A model generated the notes under the pieces. The model had not been told where the DNA came from. It made no database searches and worked only from the letters and a program-made list of their open reading frames with translations. From NCED01 sp035493955 (GTDB lineage: Bacteria; Pseudomonadota; Alphaproteobacteria; Caulobacterales; Caulobacteraceae): a DNA stretch of 64,000 nt. The stretch is taken from contig DATJHI010000008.1 of the NCBI GenBank assembly GCA_035493955.1, positions 46,706-110,705 on the forward strand. The letters are read 5' to 3'. Shown here one piece after another: positions 9,392 to 16,033 of this stretch. Position 1 is the stretch's first letter. Each line of letters opens with the position of its first letter. A program made the translations under genes and the position numbers.

Positions 9392-9751
9392 CTACTGGCG
9401 CGCCTTGCGGGCGGCGTAGCGGGCGTCGCGCTTGGTCTTGGCCTCGGCCTTGGTCAAGGCCTTGCGTTCCTTGCGAACTCCGCGGCGGGCGTCCAGATCG
9501 GCCGCTTCGGCGTCGGCCTGGGCCTGACGGACGGCTTCCTGGGCGTCGGCCGCGGCCTGCTTCACGGCCGCCTTGGCGGCGGCGTGGTCGGCGCGGGTCT
9601 GGGTCAGGGCGGCGGCGCGCATGGCCACGCGCTCGGAGGCCAGGGGATCGACCACGGTGGGCTTGGGCCGGAACTTCGCCAGCAGGGCCTTCTTGGCCTC
9701 GGCGGCGGTCTTCAGCCGTTCGGCGAAGCCGGTGTTTTGGGTTTCGTTCAT
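9392..9751 (-). CDS. DUF6481-like small helical protein
   Basis: 119 aa, almost entirely helical and rich in Ala, Lys, Arg and Glu. The N-terminal block FAERLKTAAEAKKALLAKFRPKP is followed by TVVDPLASERVAMR. The middle is Ala/Gln-rich and the tail strongly basic (KALTKAEAKTKRDARYAARKARQ, given here as its trend). The start block matches my recollection of DUF6481, a family often found beside cold-shock genes in alphaproteobacteria. The neighbour upstream is a cold-shock protein on the same strand. RNA or nucleoid association is a guess from the charge. Confidence 0.6.
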   Translation of the reverse strand: MNETQNTGFAERLKTAAEAKKALLAKFRPKPTVVDPLASERVAMRAAALTQTRADHAAAKAAVKQAAADAQEAVRQAQADAEAADLDARRGVRKERKALTKAEAKTKRDARYAARKARQ

Positions 9752-9916
9752 GGAGCTTTCGGGTCTGCGCGCCGGGCCGCGGACATGTGCGGCGGACGTC
9801 CGGGTAGGGGCAGTCTACAGATCCCGATCAAGTCCCGACGCCGTCGCCCCGACCGGGCGGGGATGGCGGGATGCAGCGGGACCGCGCTTTCGCACCGTCC
9901 CGCTGCCCGGATGGGA

Positions 9917-10126
9917 TCAGCCCGCGGCGAGCTGGCCGGCCGACATCTTGCCGCTGCGCTGGTCGCGCTCGAGTTCGTACGAGAGCTTCTGGCCCTCATG
10001 CAGCGAACCAAGCGACGAACGCTCGACCGCCGAGATGTGCACGAAAACGTCCGCGCCGCCGTCGTCAGGTTGGATGAAGCCGAAGCCCTTGGTGGGGTTG
10101 AACCACTTCACAGTGCCGGTAGCCAT
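9917..10126 (-). CDS. Cold-shock domain protein (CspA family)
   Basis: 69 aa, the usual length of a single cold-shock domain. RNP1 reads KGFGFIQ and RNP2 reads VFVHIS, the two single-stranded nucleic-acid binding motifs, after the start MATGTVKWFNPTKG. It acts as an RNA chaperone in the cytosol. An AAGGA ribosome site precedes the ATG. A long region upstream (10127-10478) can hold its promoter and 5' leader. Confidence 0.93.
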   Translation of the reverse strand: MATGTVKWFNPTKGFGFIQPDDGGADVFVHISAVERSSLGSLHEGQKLSYELERDQRSGKMSAGQLAAG

Positions 10127-10252
10127 AGGTGTAGTCCTTCAAGTGTAACGTTCGCGCGATCCCGTCGGGACGCGTGATCAAATGGTCGGAGAGGATCGTG
10201 GTGGACTCGGGAGCTCGATCCGAAGAGCGAGTGTGGAGAGCAACCGAACCAA

Positions 10253-10286
10253 ATCGATATTCGATGGCCGGATTGTCCCACAATCC
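10253..10286. promoter_or_regulatory. Two inverted repeats upstream of the cold-shock gene
   Basis: In the 350-bp region between the cold-shock gene and the ABC ATPase gene there are two perfect short palindromes: ATCGA-TAT-TCGAT (10253-10265) and GGATTGT-CCC-ACAATCC (10270-10286). They sit about 130-160 bp before the start codon, where a promoter or operator would fit. No protein can be assigned. The rest of the interval shows only the hairpin at 10419-10447. Confidence 0.35.
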
Positions 10287-10418
10287 GCTCAAAACACAAG
10301 GAAAATTCCGGACGGCCCGATCCGGGGCGCCGCGCACCGGCGCGGCGGTTGCTATTGATCAAGGATTTGAAGGGCCTGGGCCGGGCCCCGCCGTCGTCCG
10401 GCCGCGCGGCCAAGCCGG

Positions 10419-10447
10419 GTGCGCGGGGCGCCGCCGGCCCCGCGCAC
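10419..10447 (-). terminator. Strong hairpin downstream of the nrt operon
   Basis: A perfect 11-bp stem (GTGCGCGGGGC / GCCCCGCGCAC) with a 7-nt loop lies 31 nt after the stop of the last nrt gene. It lacks a U-run. It may block exonucleases or mark Rho-dependent termination. Confidence 0.4.
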
Positions 10448-10478
10448 GAACCCTTCGAGCCGACTCCAAGACGACGTC

Positions 10479-11276
10479 CTAAGCCGCCACCTTCGGATCG
10501 CGGTGGCGGGCGTAGAGGAACTCCAGCACCGCGGCCCTGGCCCGAAGATATTCGCCGGAAGCCGCCAGTTCGAGCCGGCGGCGCGGCCGCGGCAAGTCGA
10601 CGGACAGCACCTCCCCGACGCCGGCGGCGGGGCCATTGGTCATCATCACGATCCGGTCCGACAGCAGAACCGCCTCGTCGACGTCGTGGGTGATCATCAG
10701 CACGGTGTTCTTCAGCATGGCGTGGATCTCCATCACGCTGTCCTGAAGGTGGGCGCGGGTCAGGGCGTCCAAGGCCCCGAACGGCTCGTCCAGGAGCAGG
10801 ACCTTGGGCTGCATGGCCAAGGCCCGGGCGATGCCCACGCGCTGCTTCATCCCCCCCGACACCTCCGCCGGCCGCTTGTCCTTGGCGTGGACCATGTGCA
10901 CCAGCTCCAGGTTGTGCAGGGTCCACTCCCGCCGTTCGGCCGGGGATTTGGCGGCGCCGAACACCTTGTCGACCCCCAGCTTGACGTTCTCGTAGACGGA
11001 CAGCCAAGGCAGCAGCGAGTGGTTCTGGAACACCACCGCCCGGTCGGGGCCAGGCGCTTCCACCGCTACCCGGTCCAGGATCACCGCCCCGGTAGTGATC
11101 GGGACCAGGCCGGCGATCACATTGAGCAGGGTGGACTTGCCGCACCCGGAATGGCCGATGATCGAGACGAACTCGCCTTGATTCACTTGGAGGCTGATGT
11201 CGCGCAACACCTCGCTAGGCCGGGCGCCGCCAAAGCTGACGCCGAGGGATTCGATCGAGAGATAGGCCTTGGTCAT
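10479..11276 (-). CDS. nrtD: Nitrate ABC transporter, ATP-binding subunit (NrtD type)
   Basis: 265 aa from the ATG at 11276. Walker A GHSGCGKST, Q-loop in VVFQNHSLLPW, signature VSGGMKQR, Walker B VLLLDEPFGALD and the switch His in ITHDVDEA are all present. This is the NrtD/SsuB/TauB subgroup. It lacks the extra C-terminal NrtA-like domain that defines NrtC. It powers import by the permease encoded 11 nt upstream. It is the last gene of the porin-binding protein-permease-ATPase operon, controlled by the leader at 14877-15256. Confidence 0.9.
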   Translation of the reverse strand: MTKAYLSIESLGVSFGGARPSEVLRDISLQVNQGEFVSIIGHSGCGKSTLLNVIAGLVPITTGAVILDRVAVEAPGPDRAVVFQNHSLLPWLSVYENVKLGVDKVFGAAKSPAERREWTLHNLELVHMVHAKDKRPAEVSGGMKQRVGIARALAMQPKVLLLDEPFGALDALTRAHLQDSVMEIHAMLKNTVLMITHDVDEAVLLSDRIVMMTNGPAAGVGEVLSVDLPRPRRRLELAASGEYLRARAAVLEFLYARHRDPKVAA

Positions 11277-11287
11277 GGCTGTGCTCC

Positions 11288-12181
11288 TCAGGCGGAGGCG
11301 CCGCGGGCGACGATCCGGCCGACGAGGGCGACCAGACGGTCCAGCGCGAAGCCGGTCAGGCCGACCCAGACCAGGGCGACCAGGATGTCGGAGATGCGGG
11401 ACGAGTTGTACTGGTCCCAGATGAAGAAGCCGATACCGACCCCGCCGAGCAGCATCTCCGAGGCGACGATGGCGAGCCAGCTCATGCCGACCCCGATCCT
11501 GAGACCGGTGAAGACATAGGGCGCGGCCGCCGGCATCAGGATCTTGAAGAAATACTCGATCGGCGACAGCCGGAGCACCCGGGCGACATTGACGTAGTCC
11601 TGCGGGATGTTGCGCACCCCAACCGCCGTATTGATCACGATCGGCCAGATCGAGGTGATGAAGATCACGAACAGGGCCGAGGGCTGGGCCTGGTGGAAGG
11701 CGGTCAGGCTGATCGGCAACCAGGCGAGGGGCGGCACGGTCCGCAGCACCTGGAACACCGGGTCCAGCCCCCGGTGCGCCCAGCGGCTGGCGCCGACCAG
11801 GACCCCAAGCCCAATCCCACAGACCGCCGCCAGCGAGAAGCCGACCGCCACCCGGCTGAGGCTGGTGGCCACATGCCAGAACAGTCCCTTGTCCACCCCG
11901 CCCCGGTCGTAGAACGGGTGCAGGATCAGCTCCCGGGAGTCGGTCCAGATGGTCAGGGGCGCGGGCAGGCCCCCGCGCCCGCCCAGGAGCTGCCAAAGGA
12001 CCAACACCACGGTCAGGGTGAACAGCGGCGGCAGCACCGCCGCCGCCGCGTTTTTCGCGCCCGTCTTCAACCGCCGAAGGACCGTGCGTGCACGGGTCGG
12101 GCGCGGGACGAGGACGGCAGCCGGCAGCGCTGGGGCTTCGGCGGTCTCTAGGGGCTGGGACACCCGGGCGAGCACGGTCAT
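11288..12181 (-). CDS. nrtB: Nitrate ABC transporter permease
   Basis: 297 aa from the ATG at 12181, with a GAGGAAGG ribosome site. Hydrophobic segments start at about residue 48, and the typical BPD permease EAA loop is seen in RVLRLSPIEYFFKILMPAAAPYVFTG. Another family hallmark is RTVPPLAWLPISL. It forms the inner-membrane channel for nitrate/nitrite delivered by the periplasmic binding protein. It lies between the genes for the binding protein (10-nt gap) and the ATPase. Co-occurrence with nasA/nirB favours nitrate over taurine or sulfonates, which related permeases carry. Confidence 0.9.
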   Translation of the reverse strand: MTVLARVSQPLETAEAPALPAAVLVPRPTRARTVLRRLKTGAKNAAAAVLPPLFTLTVVLVLWQLLGGRGGLPAPLTIWTDSRELILHPFYDRGGVDKGLFWHVATSLSRVAVGFSLAAVCGIGLGVLVGASRWAHRGLDPVFQVLRTVPPLAWLPISLTAFHQAQPSALFVIFITSIWPIVINTAVGVRNIPQDYVNVARVLRLSPIEYFFKILMPAAAPYVFTGLRIGVGMSWLAIVASEMLLGGVGIGFFIWDQYNSSRISDILVALVWVGLTGFALDRLVALVGRIVARGASA

Positions 12182-12191
12182 GGGGCCTTCC

Positions 12192-13478
12192 TCACGCAAG
12201 CTTCTTGATCGGCTGGCCGGCCAACCAGGCGCCCGGATTGGCAGGGTCGAACACCTTGCCGTCGAAGAACTTCTCCGTGCCACGACTGTCGGAAGCCGGC
12301 GCGGCGACGCCCAACGACTTGGCGGCGGCGCGCCAGATGTCGGAACGGTTGACCTTGGCCACCAGCGCCTGGGCGTTGGTCTTCGCGGGCAAAACGCCCC
12401 AGCGCATGTCCTCGGTGGCGAACCACAGGTCGTGCGACTTGAAGGGGAAGGAGGCGTCGTCTGCCCAGAACTTCATGTAATGGGGCGAGGTCTTCAGGGT
12501 GCGACCATCGCCGTAGTCCACCGTCCCCTGCAGCCGGGGCAGGATGTCGCCCATCGGCACATTGATGTACTGCCGCCCCGAGGTGATCGAGCACATGGCC
12601 GGGCGGTTGGCCATCTTGTCGCACCACATCTGGGCTTCGAGCACCGCGGCGGTGAGCGCCTGGGCGGCGCGGGGATATTTGTCCACCCAGTCGGCGCGCA
12701 TGCCGAGCGCCTTCTCCGGATGGTTCATCCAGATCTCGCTGGTCAGGCAGGCGGAATAGCCGATCTTCTGGTTGACGGTCTGGCCGCCCCAGGGTTCGCC
12801 GACGCAGAAGGCGTCCTGGGTGCCGGCCTTGAGGTTGGCCACCATCTGGGCCGGCGGAATGACGATGGTGGAGATGTCGACTTCGGGGTTGATCCCCGCC
12901 GCGGCCAGCCAGTAACGGACCCACAGGTCGTGGGTGCCGCCGCGGAAGGTCATGGCGATCTTGGCGATGTTTCCGGCCGCCTTGAGTTGGGCGAACTTGG
13001 CCTTCGCGCCGGCGGCGTCGAGACCGACCTTCACCGCCTTCAGGTCGTTGCCGACCGAGATCGCCTGACCGTTGAGGTTCAGGCGCGCCAATATGTACAT
13101 GGGCAGCGGCTTCGGACCTGACTGCACGCCGGCGGTGAACTGCAGCGGCATGGGCGACAGGATGTGAGAGCCGTCGAGGCCGCCGCCGTCCGATCCCAGC
13201 ACAAGGTTGTCACGGACCGCGCCCCAGGATGCCTGCTTAAGCACCTCCACGTCGGGCAGACCGTGCTTGGTGAAGAGGCCCCGCTCCTTGGCGATGATCA
13301 GGGGCGAACAGTCGGTCAGGGCGATGAAGCCGAGCCGGGCTTTCGAAACCTCGGGCCCGGCGCCGGCGGCGAAGGCCCCGCTGGGGAAGGCGGCCCGGGC
13401 GGCGGCGATGGTGGCGGCCGCCCCGGTCAGAACGACCCGGCGATTCAGGCCGAGAGGGGTCTTGATGTCTTTGGTCAT
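12192..13478 (-). CDS. nrtA: Nitrate-binding periplasmic protein (NrtA)
   Basis: 428 aa. The N-terminus LNRRVVLTGAAATIAAARA has twin arginines and a weak hydrophobic core, fitting Tat export. The mature part is an NrtA/NasS solute-binding fold: LGFIALTDCSPLIIAKERGLF, ASWGAVRDNLVLG, DGSHILSPMPLQ, FCVGEPWGGQTVNQK and GRQYINVPMGD. It captures nitrate (or nitrite) in the periplasm for the NrtB/D channel. It is closely related to the cytosolic sensor NasS encoded at 23048-24223, which has no export signal; this contrast separates transporter from sensor. Confidence 0.92.
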   Translation of the reverse strand: MTKDIKTPLGLNRRVVLTGAAATIAAARAAFPSGAFAAGAGPEVSKARLGFIALTDCSPLIIAKERGLFTKHGLPDVEVLKQASWGAVRDNLVLGSDGGGLDGSHILSPMPLQFTAGVQSGPKPLPMYILARLNLNGQAISVGNDLKAVKVGLDAAGAKAKFAQLKAAGNIAKIAMTFRGGTHDLWVRYWLAAAGINPEVDISTIVIPPAQMVANLKAGTQDAFCVGEPWGGQTVNQKIGYSACLTSEIWMNHPEKALGMRADWVDKYPRAAQALTAAVLEAQMWCDKMANRPAMCSITSGRQYINVPMGDILPRLQGTVDYGDGRTLKTSPHYMKFWADDASFPFKSHDLWFATEDMRWGVLPAKTNAQALVAKVNRSDIWRAAAKSLGVAAPASDSRGTEKFFDGKVFDPANPGAWLAGQPIKKLA

Positions 13479-13511
13479 GATGGATCTCCTGCTTGGGCGC
13501 GCCCAAGCGGC

Positions 13512-14876
13512 TCAAAGGCGGTATTCGAGGGTGAACCAGAACTTGTTGCGCGAGGCCGGCGGGGCGGCGGTCCCTGGAGCGACGACGGTGACGCGCTCGA
13601 AGTCTGCGTACTTCAGACCAACCGACAGGGTCGGGGTCACCGCGGCCGTGGCCTGGAGGTCCCACTCATGGCCAAGGGCCGCCCCGGTCCGCTGGGCGTC
13701 GAAGTCGTGCCACCGGGCCAGGAACTCGAAGTTGTAGAGGTACTGCATCTTGAACCGCGGCCGGGCGACCAGCTGCAGGTTCAGGTCCTTGATCCCGTCG
13801 ACGAAGGTCTTGTTGCCACTGACGGCGGCGAAGGCGTCGGCCCAGCCTTGGAAGCCGTGGGTGGTCGCCAACGGGGTGATGAAGCCCCGCGTCCCGTCGC
13901 CGTCCAACACTTCGTAGGAGGCCTTGGCGGTCCAGATGTCGAAGGTGGCGGCCACGTCGCCGCCCCAGTAGTCGAGGCTGAACGGCGCAGTGTTGTGGCG
14001 GTAGTCGCTCTGGTGGGCCCAGGTGGCGTTGTAGGCCACCTGGAACAGGCTGACCCAGGTCTTGCCGGAGGCCTTGGCCCCCCAGGTCTTGGTGGAATTG
14101 ATCGGCGAGTTGCCAAAATCGAGGGCGTAGACGAAGCCCTGCAGCTTCAACGGCTCGGCCACGGAGTAGGAGACGTTCAGCAGGTGGCTGTCCGAGGTCC
14201 AGTCCTTGGCCTCGCCGAAGATACGGTTGACGTGGGAGATATAGGCGTAGGTTCCCTTGATGCGTCCAAGGGCGAAATCGGCGCGGATCCCGTCGAAGGT
14301 CTGCTCGTCCTGGCGCCAGCCGACGTTGCCGACGAAGCGTTGGTCGTCCAACAGTATCCGCTGACGACCGCCGACCAGGGTCAGGGCGGGCCCGACCACC
14401 CAGGAGAGTTGGGCGCGGTTGAGTTCGGTGACCTTCGGATCGTTGACGATCGGATATTGGGTCTTGCCGTTGAGGCTGCCGCCGACCACCCCGGGTACGG
14501 CGATATTGTAGCGCTCCGGGCCCCACCGGCGCACGTCCTCGAACTCGACCAGGGCCTTGAGGCCATGGAAAGCGCCGGTCTCCCAGCCCAACCGGGTGCG
14601 CAGGGTCCGCGCGTCGGCCTTGTTGACGATGCCCACCTGGTCGACGGTCTCGTATCGCAGCCTGGCCTCGAAGATCGGCTTGCCCTTGGCGATGGCCTCG
14701 GCGACCGTCGGCGCAGGCGGCGGCGGGGGAGGCGGCTCGGGGGCCGGCTCTGCCGCGGTCTCGACCGCCGAAACCGTCTCCGGCGCTTTGGCCGGCGGTT
14801 CCTGGGCCAGGGCCGCGGAGCCCCACGTCAACGCGACCGCGGCCGCGCCCCATTTCAGTGCTGTTGTCGAAGCCAT
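13512..14876 (-). CDS. Outer-membrane porin, alginate-export/OprP-like, nitrate operon
   Basis: 454 aa. Signal peptide cleaved after ALAQ (about 25), then a proline-rich spacer (PEPPPPPPPAP, about 46-56) and a beta-barrel with alternating aromatic/polar strands (FEARLRYETVDQVG, RAQLSWVVGPALTLVGG, KFWFTLEYRL at the C-terminus). The pattern fits the alginate-export porin family. It is the first gene of the nrt operon, 33 nt before nrtA, so it probably lets nitrate or another small anion cross the outer membrane. The ribosome site GAGGCGAGGGG lies immediately after the U-run of the leader terminator, so translation depends on readthrough. Confidence 0.82.
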   Translation of the reverse strand: MASTTALKWGAAAVALTWGSAALAQEPPAKAPETVSAVETAAEPAPEPPPPPPPAPTVAEAIAKGKPIFEARLRYETVDQVGIVNKADARTLRTRLGWETGAFHGLKALVEFEDVRRWGPERYNIAVPGVVGGSLNGKTQYPIVNDPKVTELNRAQLSWVVGPALTLVGGRQRILLDDQRFVGNVGWRQDEQTFDGIRADFALGRIKGTYAYISHVNRIFGEAKDWTSDSHLLNVSYSVAEPLKLQGFVYALDFGNSPINSTKTWGAKASGKTWVSLFQVAYNATWAHQSDYRHNTAPFSLDYWGGDVAATFDIWTAKASYEVLDGDGTRGFITPLATTHGFQGWADAFAAVSGNKTFVDGIKDLNLQLVARPRFKMQYLYNFEFLARWHDFDAQRTGAALGHEWDLQATAAVTPTLSVGLKYADFERVTVVAPGTAAPPASRNKFWFTLEYRL

Positions 14877-14889
14877 CCCCTCGCCTCAC

Positions 14890-14935
14890 AAAAAAAGACG
14901 CCAGACCGGGGGGACCTCCCCCCGCCTTGGACGTC
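14890..14935 (-). terminator. Intrinsic terminator in the nrt leader (attenuator)
   Basis: On the minus strand a long hairpin (14897-14935) has a core of GGGGGG-AGGU-CCCCCC plus outer GACG/CGTC-type pairing, and is followed directly by seven U (14890-14896). It lies 13 nt before the porin start codon. A strong terminator between promoter and first gene is what NasT-type antitermination needs. Its 5' arm overlaps the ANTAR-like hairpin at 14929-14942, so the two folds exclude each other. Confidence 0.8.
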
Positions 14936-14942
14936 ATTGTCC
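14929..14942 (-). promoter_or_regulatory. ANTAR-type RNA hairpin (P2 position) in the nrt leader
   Basis: Minus-strand RNA GGAC-AAUGAC-GUCC: a 4-bp stem with a six-base loop having A at position 1 and G at position 4. That is the loop rule described for RNA targets of ANTAR regulators. A second hairpin (CCCGGC/GCCGGG, 14952-14966) lies 9 nt upstream and could be P1, though its loop does not fit the rule. Almost the same sequence, GGAC-AACGGC-GUUC, is found in the narK leader. Confidence 0.65.
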
Positions 14943-14977
14943 CCGATGAATCCCGGCCAGGCCGGGGCGGCCGCTTA

Positions 14978-15088
14978 TCTCGGCCTCGCGAGACTTCGTT
15001 GCCCCGCGTCGAGATCAGAACGTCATGAGCCGCTCAGCTTGGAAACAATGGCTGGACTTAGTCGGCGATTTTTCAGGGCCTTGCCTGA
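14978..15088 (-). promoter_or_regulatory. Upstream leader hairpins of the nrt operon
   Basis: Two further six-base-loop hairpins lie upstream: UCUCG-CGAGGC-CGAGA (14978-14993) and UCAGG-CAAGGC-CCUGA (15073-15088). Both loops read C-R-A-G-G-C with 5-bp stems. They are 79 nt apart and may be inside the transcript or part of the promoter; the transcription start is not known. Confidence 0.4.
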
Positions 15089-15103
15089 TTATTGCGCGGT
15101 ATG

Positions 15104-15208
15104 GCTGATTATTATTCAGCATCTCCGCCGTTGATTGATTGAAGAGTCAATCAAATTTACGGCGCGCAGCCAAAATATCGCCGCCGCTTACAGCGGCAGC
15201 GTTCATAT
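15104..15208. repeat. AT-rich block with inverted repeats upstream of the nrt leader
   Basis: This is the least GC-rich part of the nitrate region. It holds GCTGA-TTATTAT-TCAGC (15104-15120), TTGATTGA-AGAG-TCAATCAA (15135-15154, perfect 8-bp arms) and GCCGCT-TAC-AGCGGC (about 15184-15198). The position between the cobA stop and the nrt leader suggests promoter/operator sites, or a 3' end of the cobA transcript. No exact FNR/FixK box is seen. Confidence 0.4.
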
Positions 15209-15256
15209 TACGGCGAAACGGTTTTCCCCAGTCGATATTATTCTTATCGCATTCGA

Positions 15257-16033
15257 TCAGCCGACACGGCGCCGCGCGGGAAGCTCCGCGTCCGTCGACC
15301 GCGCCAGGCCAGCCGCCTCGCCGATCACCAGCAGCACCGGGCCGTCGCAATCGGCCTCGGCCAAGCGTCCGGGCAGGCCGCGTAGGTCCGAGGCGATCAG
15401 CCGGGCGGCCGGATGACCAGCGTTTTCCACGGCGATGGCCGGCGTGCGGGGCGCACGCCCCGCCGCGATCAAGTGGGCGCAGGCGGCGGCGCAGGCGTCG
15501 CGAGCCATGTAGAGCGCGAGGGTGGTCTCGGGATCGGCCTTGGCGGCCCATCCCGCCTCGATCACCGAGCCGTCCTGAATCCGGGCGGTGGCGAAGCTGA
15601 CGCTGCGCGCCACCCCGCGATGGGTCAGGGGAAAGCCGAACTGGGCGGCCGCGGCGCTGGCGGCGGTGACGCCGGGAACCACCTCGACCGCGACCCCATT
15701 GGCCTCGAGGAAGGCCTGCTCCTCGCCGACCCGGCCGAACACGGACGGATCGCCGCCCTTCAACCGCACCACGGTCAGGCCGCGCCGGGCCAGGCGCAGC
15801 ATTAGCCTGTTGATGGTCTGCTGCTTCATGCTGGCGCGCCCAGCCCGCTTGCCGGTCTGGATGCGCAGGCAAGCGCGCGGAGCCAGGGCCAGCACCTCGT
15901 CGCTGATCAGGGCGTCGTAGAGCAGGACCCCGGCGCTCTCGACAGCGCGGAGCGCCCGCACGGTCATCAGATCGGCCGGACCGGGACCGGCCCCGACCAG
16001 AGCCACGTGGCCGGTCTTCACCTCATGCGGCAT
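15257..16033 (-). CDS. cobA: Uroporphyrinogen-III C-methyltransferase
   Basis: 258 aa. It makes precorrin-2 from uroporphyrinogen III with two SAM, the first step to siroheme, the cofactor of the NirB nitrite reductase. Motifs: VALVGAGPGPADLMTVRA (SAM-binding P-loop), TVVRLKGGDPSVFGRVGEE (the family signature) and VVPGVTAASAAAA. There is no CysG N-terminal dehydrogenase/ferrochelatase domain, so later siroheme steps are encoded elsewhere. It overlaps the end of nasA by 11 nt and closes the narK-nirBD-nasA operon. Confidence 0.94.
   Translation of the reverse strand: MPHEVKTGHVALVGAGPGPADLMTVRALRAVESAGVLLYDALISDEVLALAPRACLRIQTGKRAGRASMKQQTINRLMLRLARRGLTVVRLKGGDPSVFGRVGEEQAFLEANGVAVEVVPGVTAASAAAAQFGFPLTHRGVARSVSFATARIQDGSVIEAGWAAKADPETTLALYMARDACAAACAHLIAAGRAPRTPAIAVENAGHPAARLIASDLRGLPGRLAEADCDGPVLLVIGEAAGLARSTDAELPARRRVG

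Noticed and set aside
13164..15134. Plus-strand frame of 656 aa across nrtA and the porin
   Set aside because: Runs antisense through two genes and the leader; no ribosome site or domain.
15131..15154. Possible FNR/FixK box
   Set aside because: TTGA and TCAA halves are present but the spacing does not match TTGAT-N4-ATCAA, so only the inverted repeat is reported.
14877..15256. Sigma-54 promoter for the nrt operon
   Set aside because: I looked for GG-N10-GC with TGGCAC/TTGC on the minus strand and found no convincing match.
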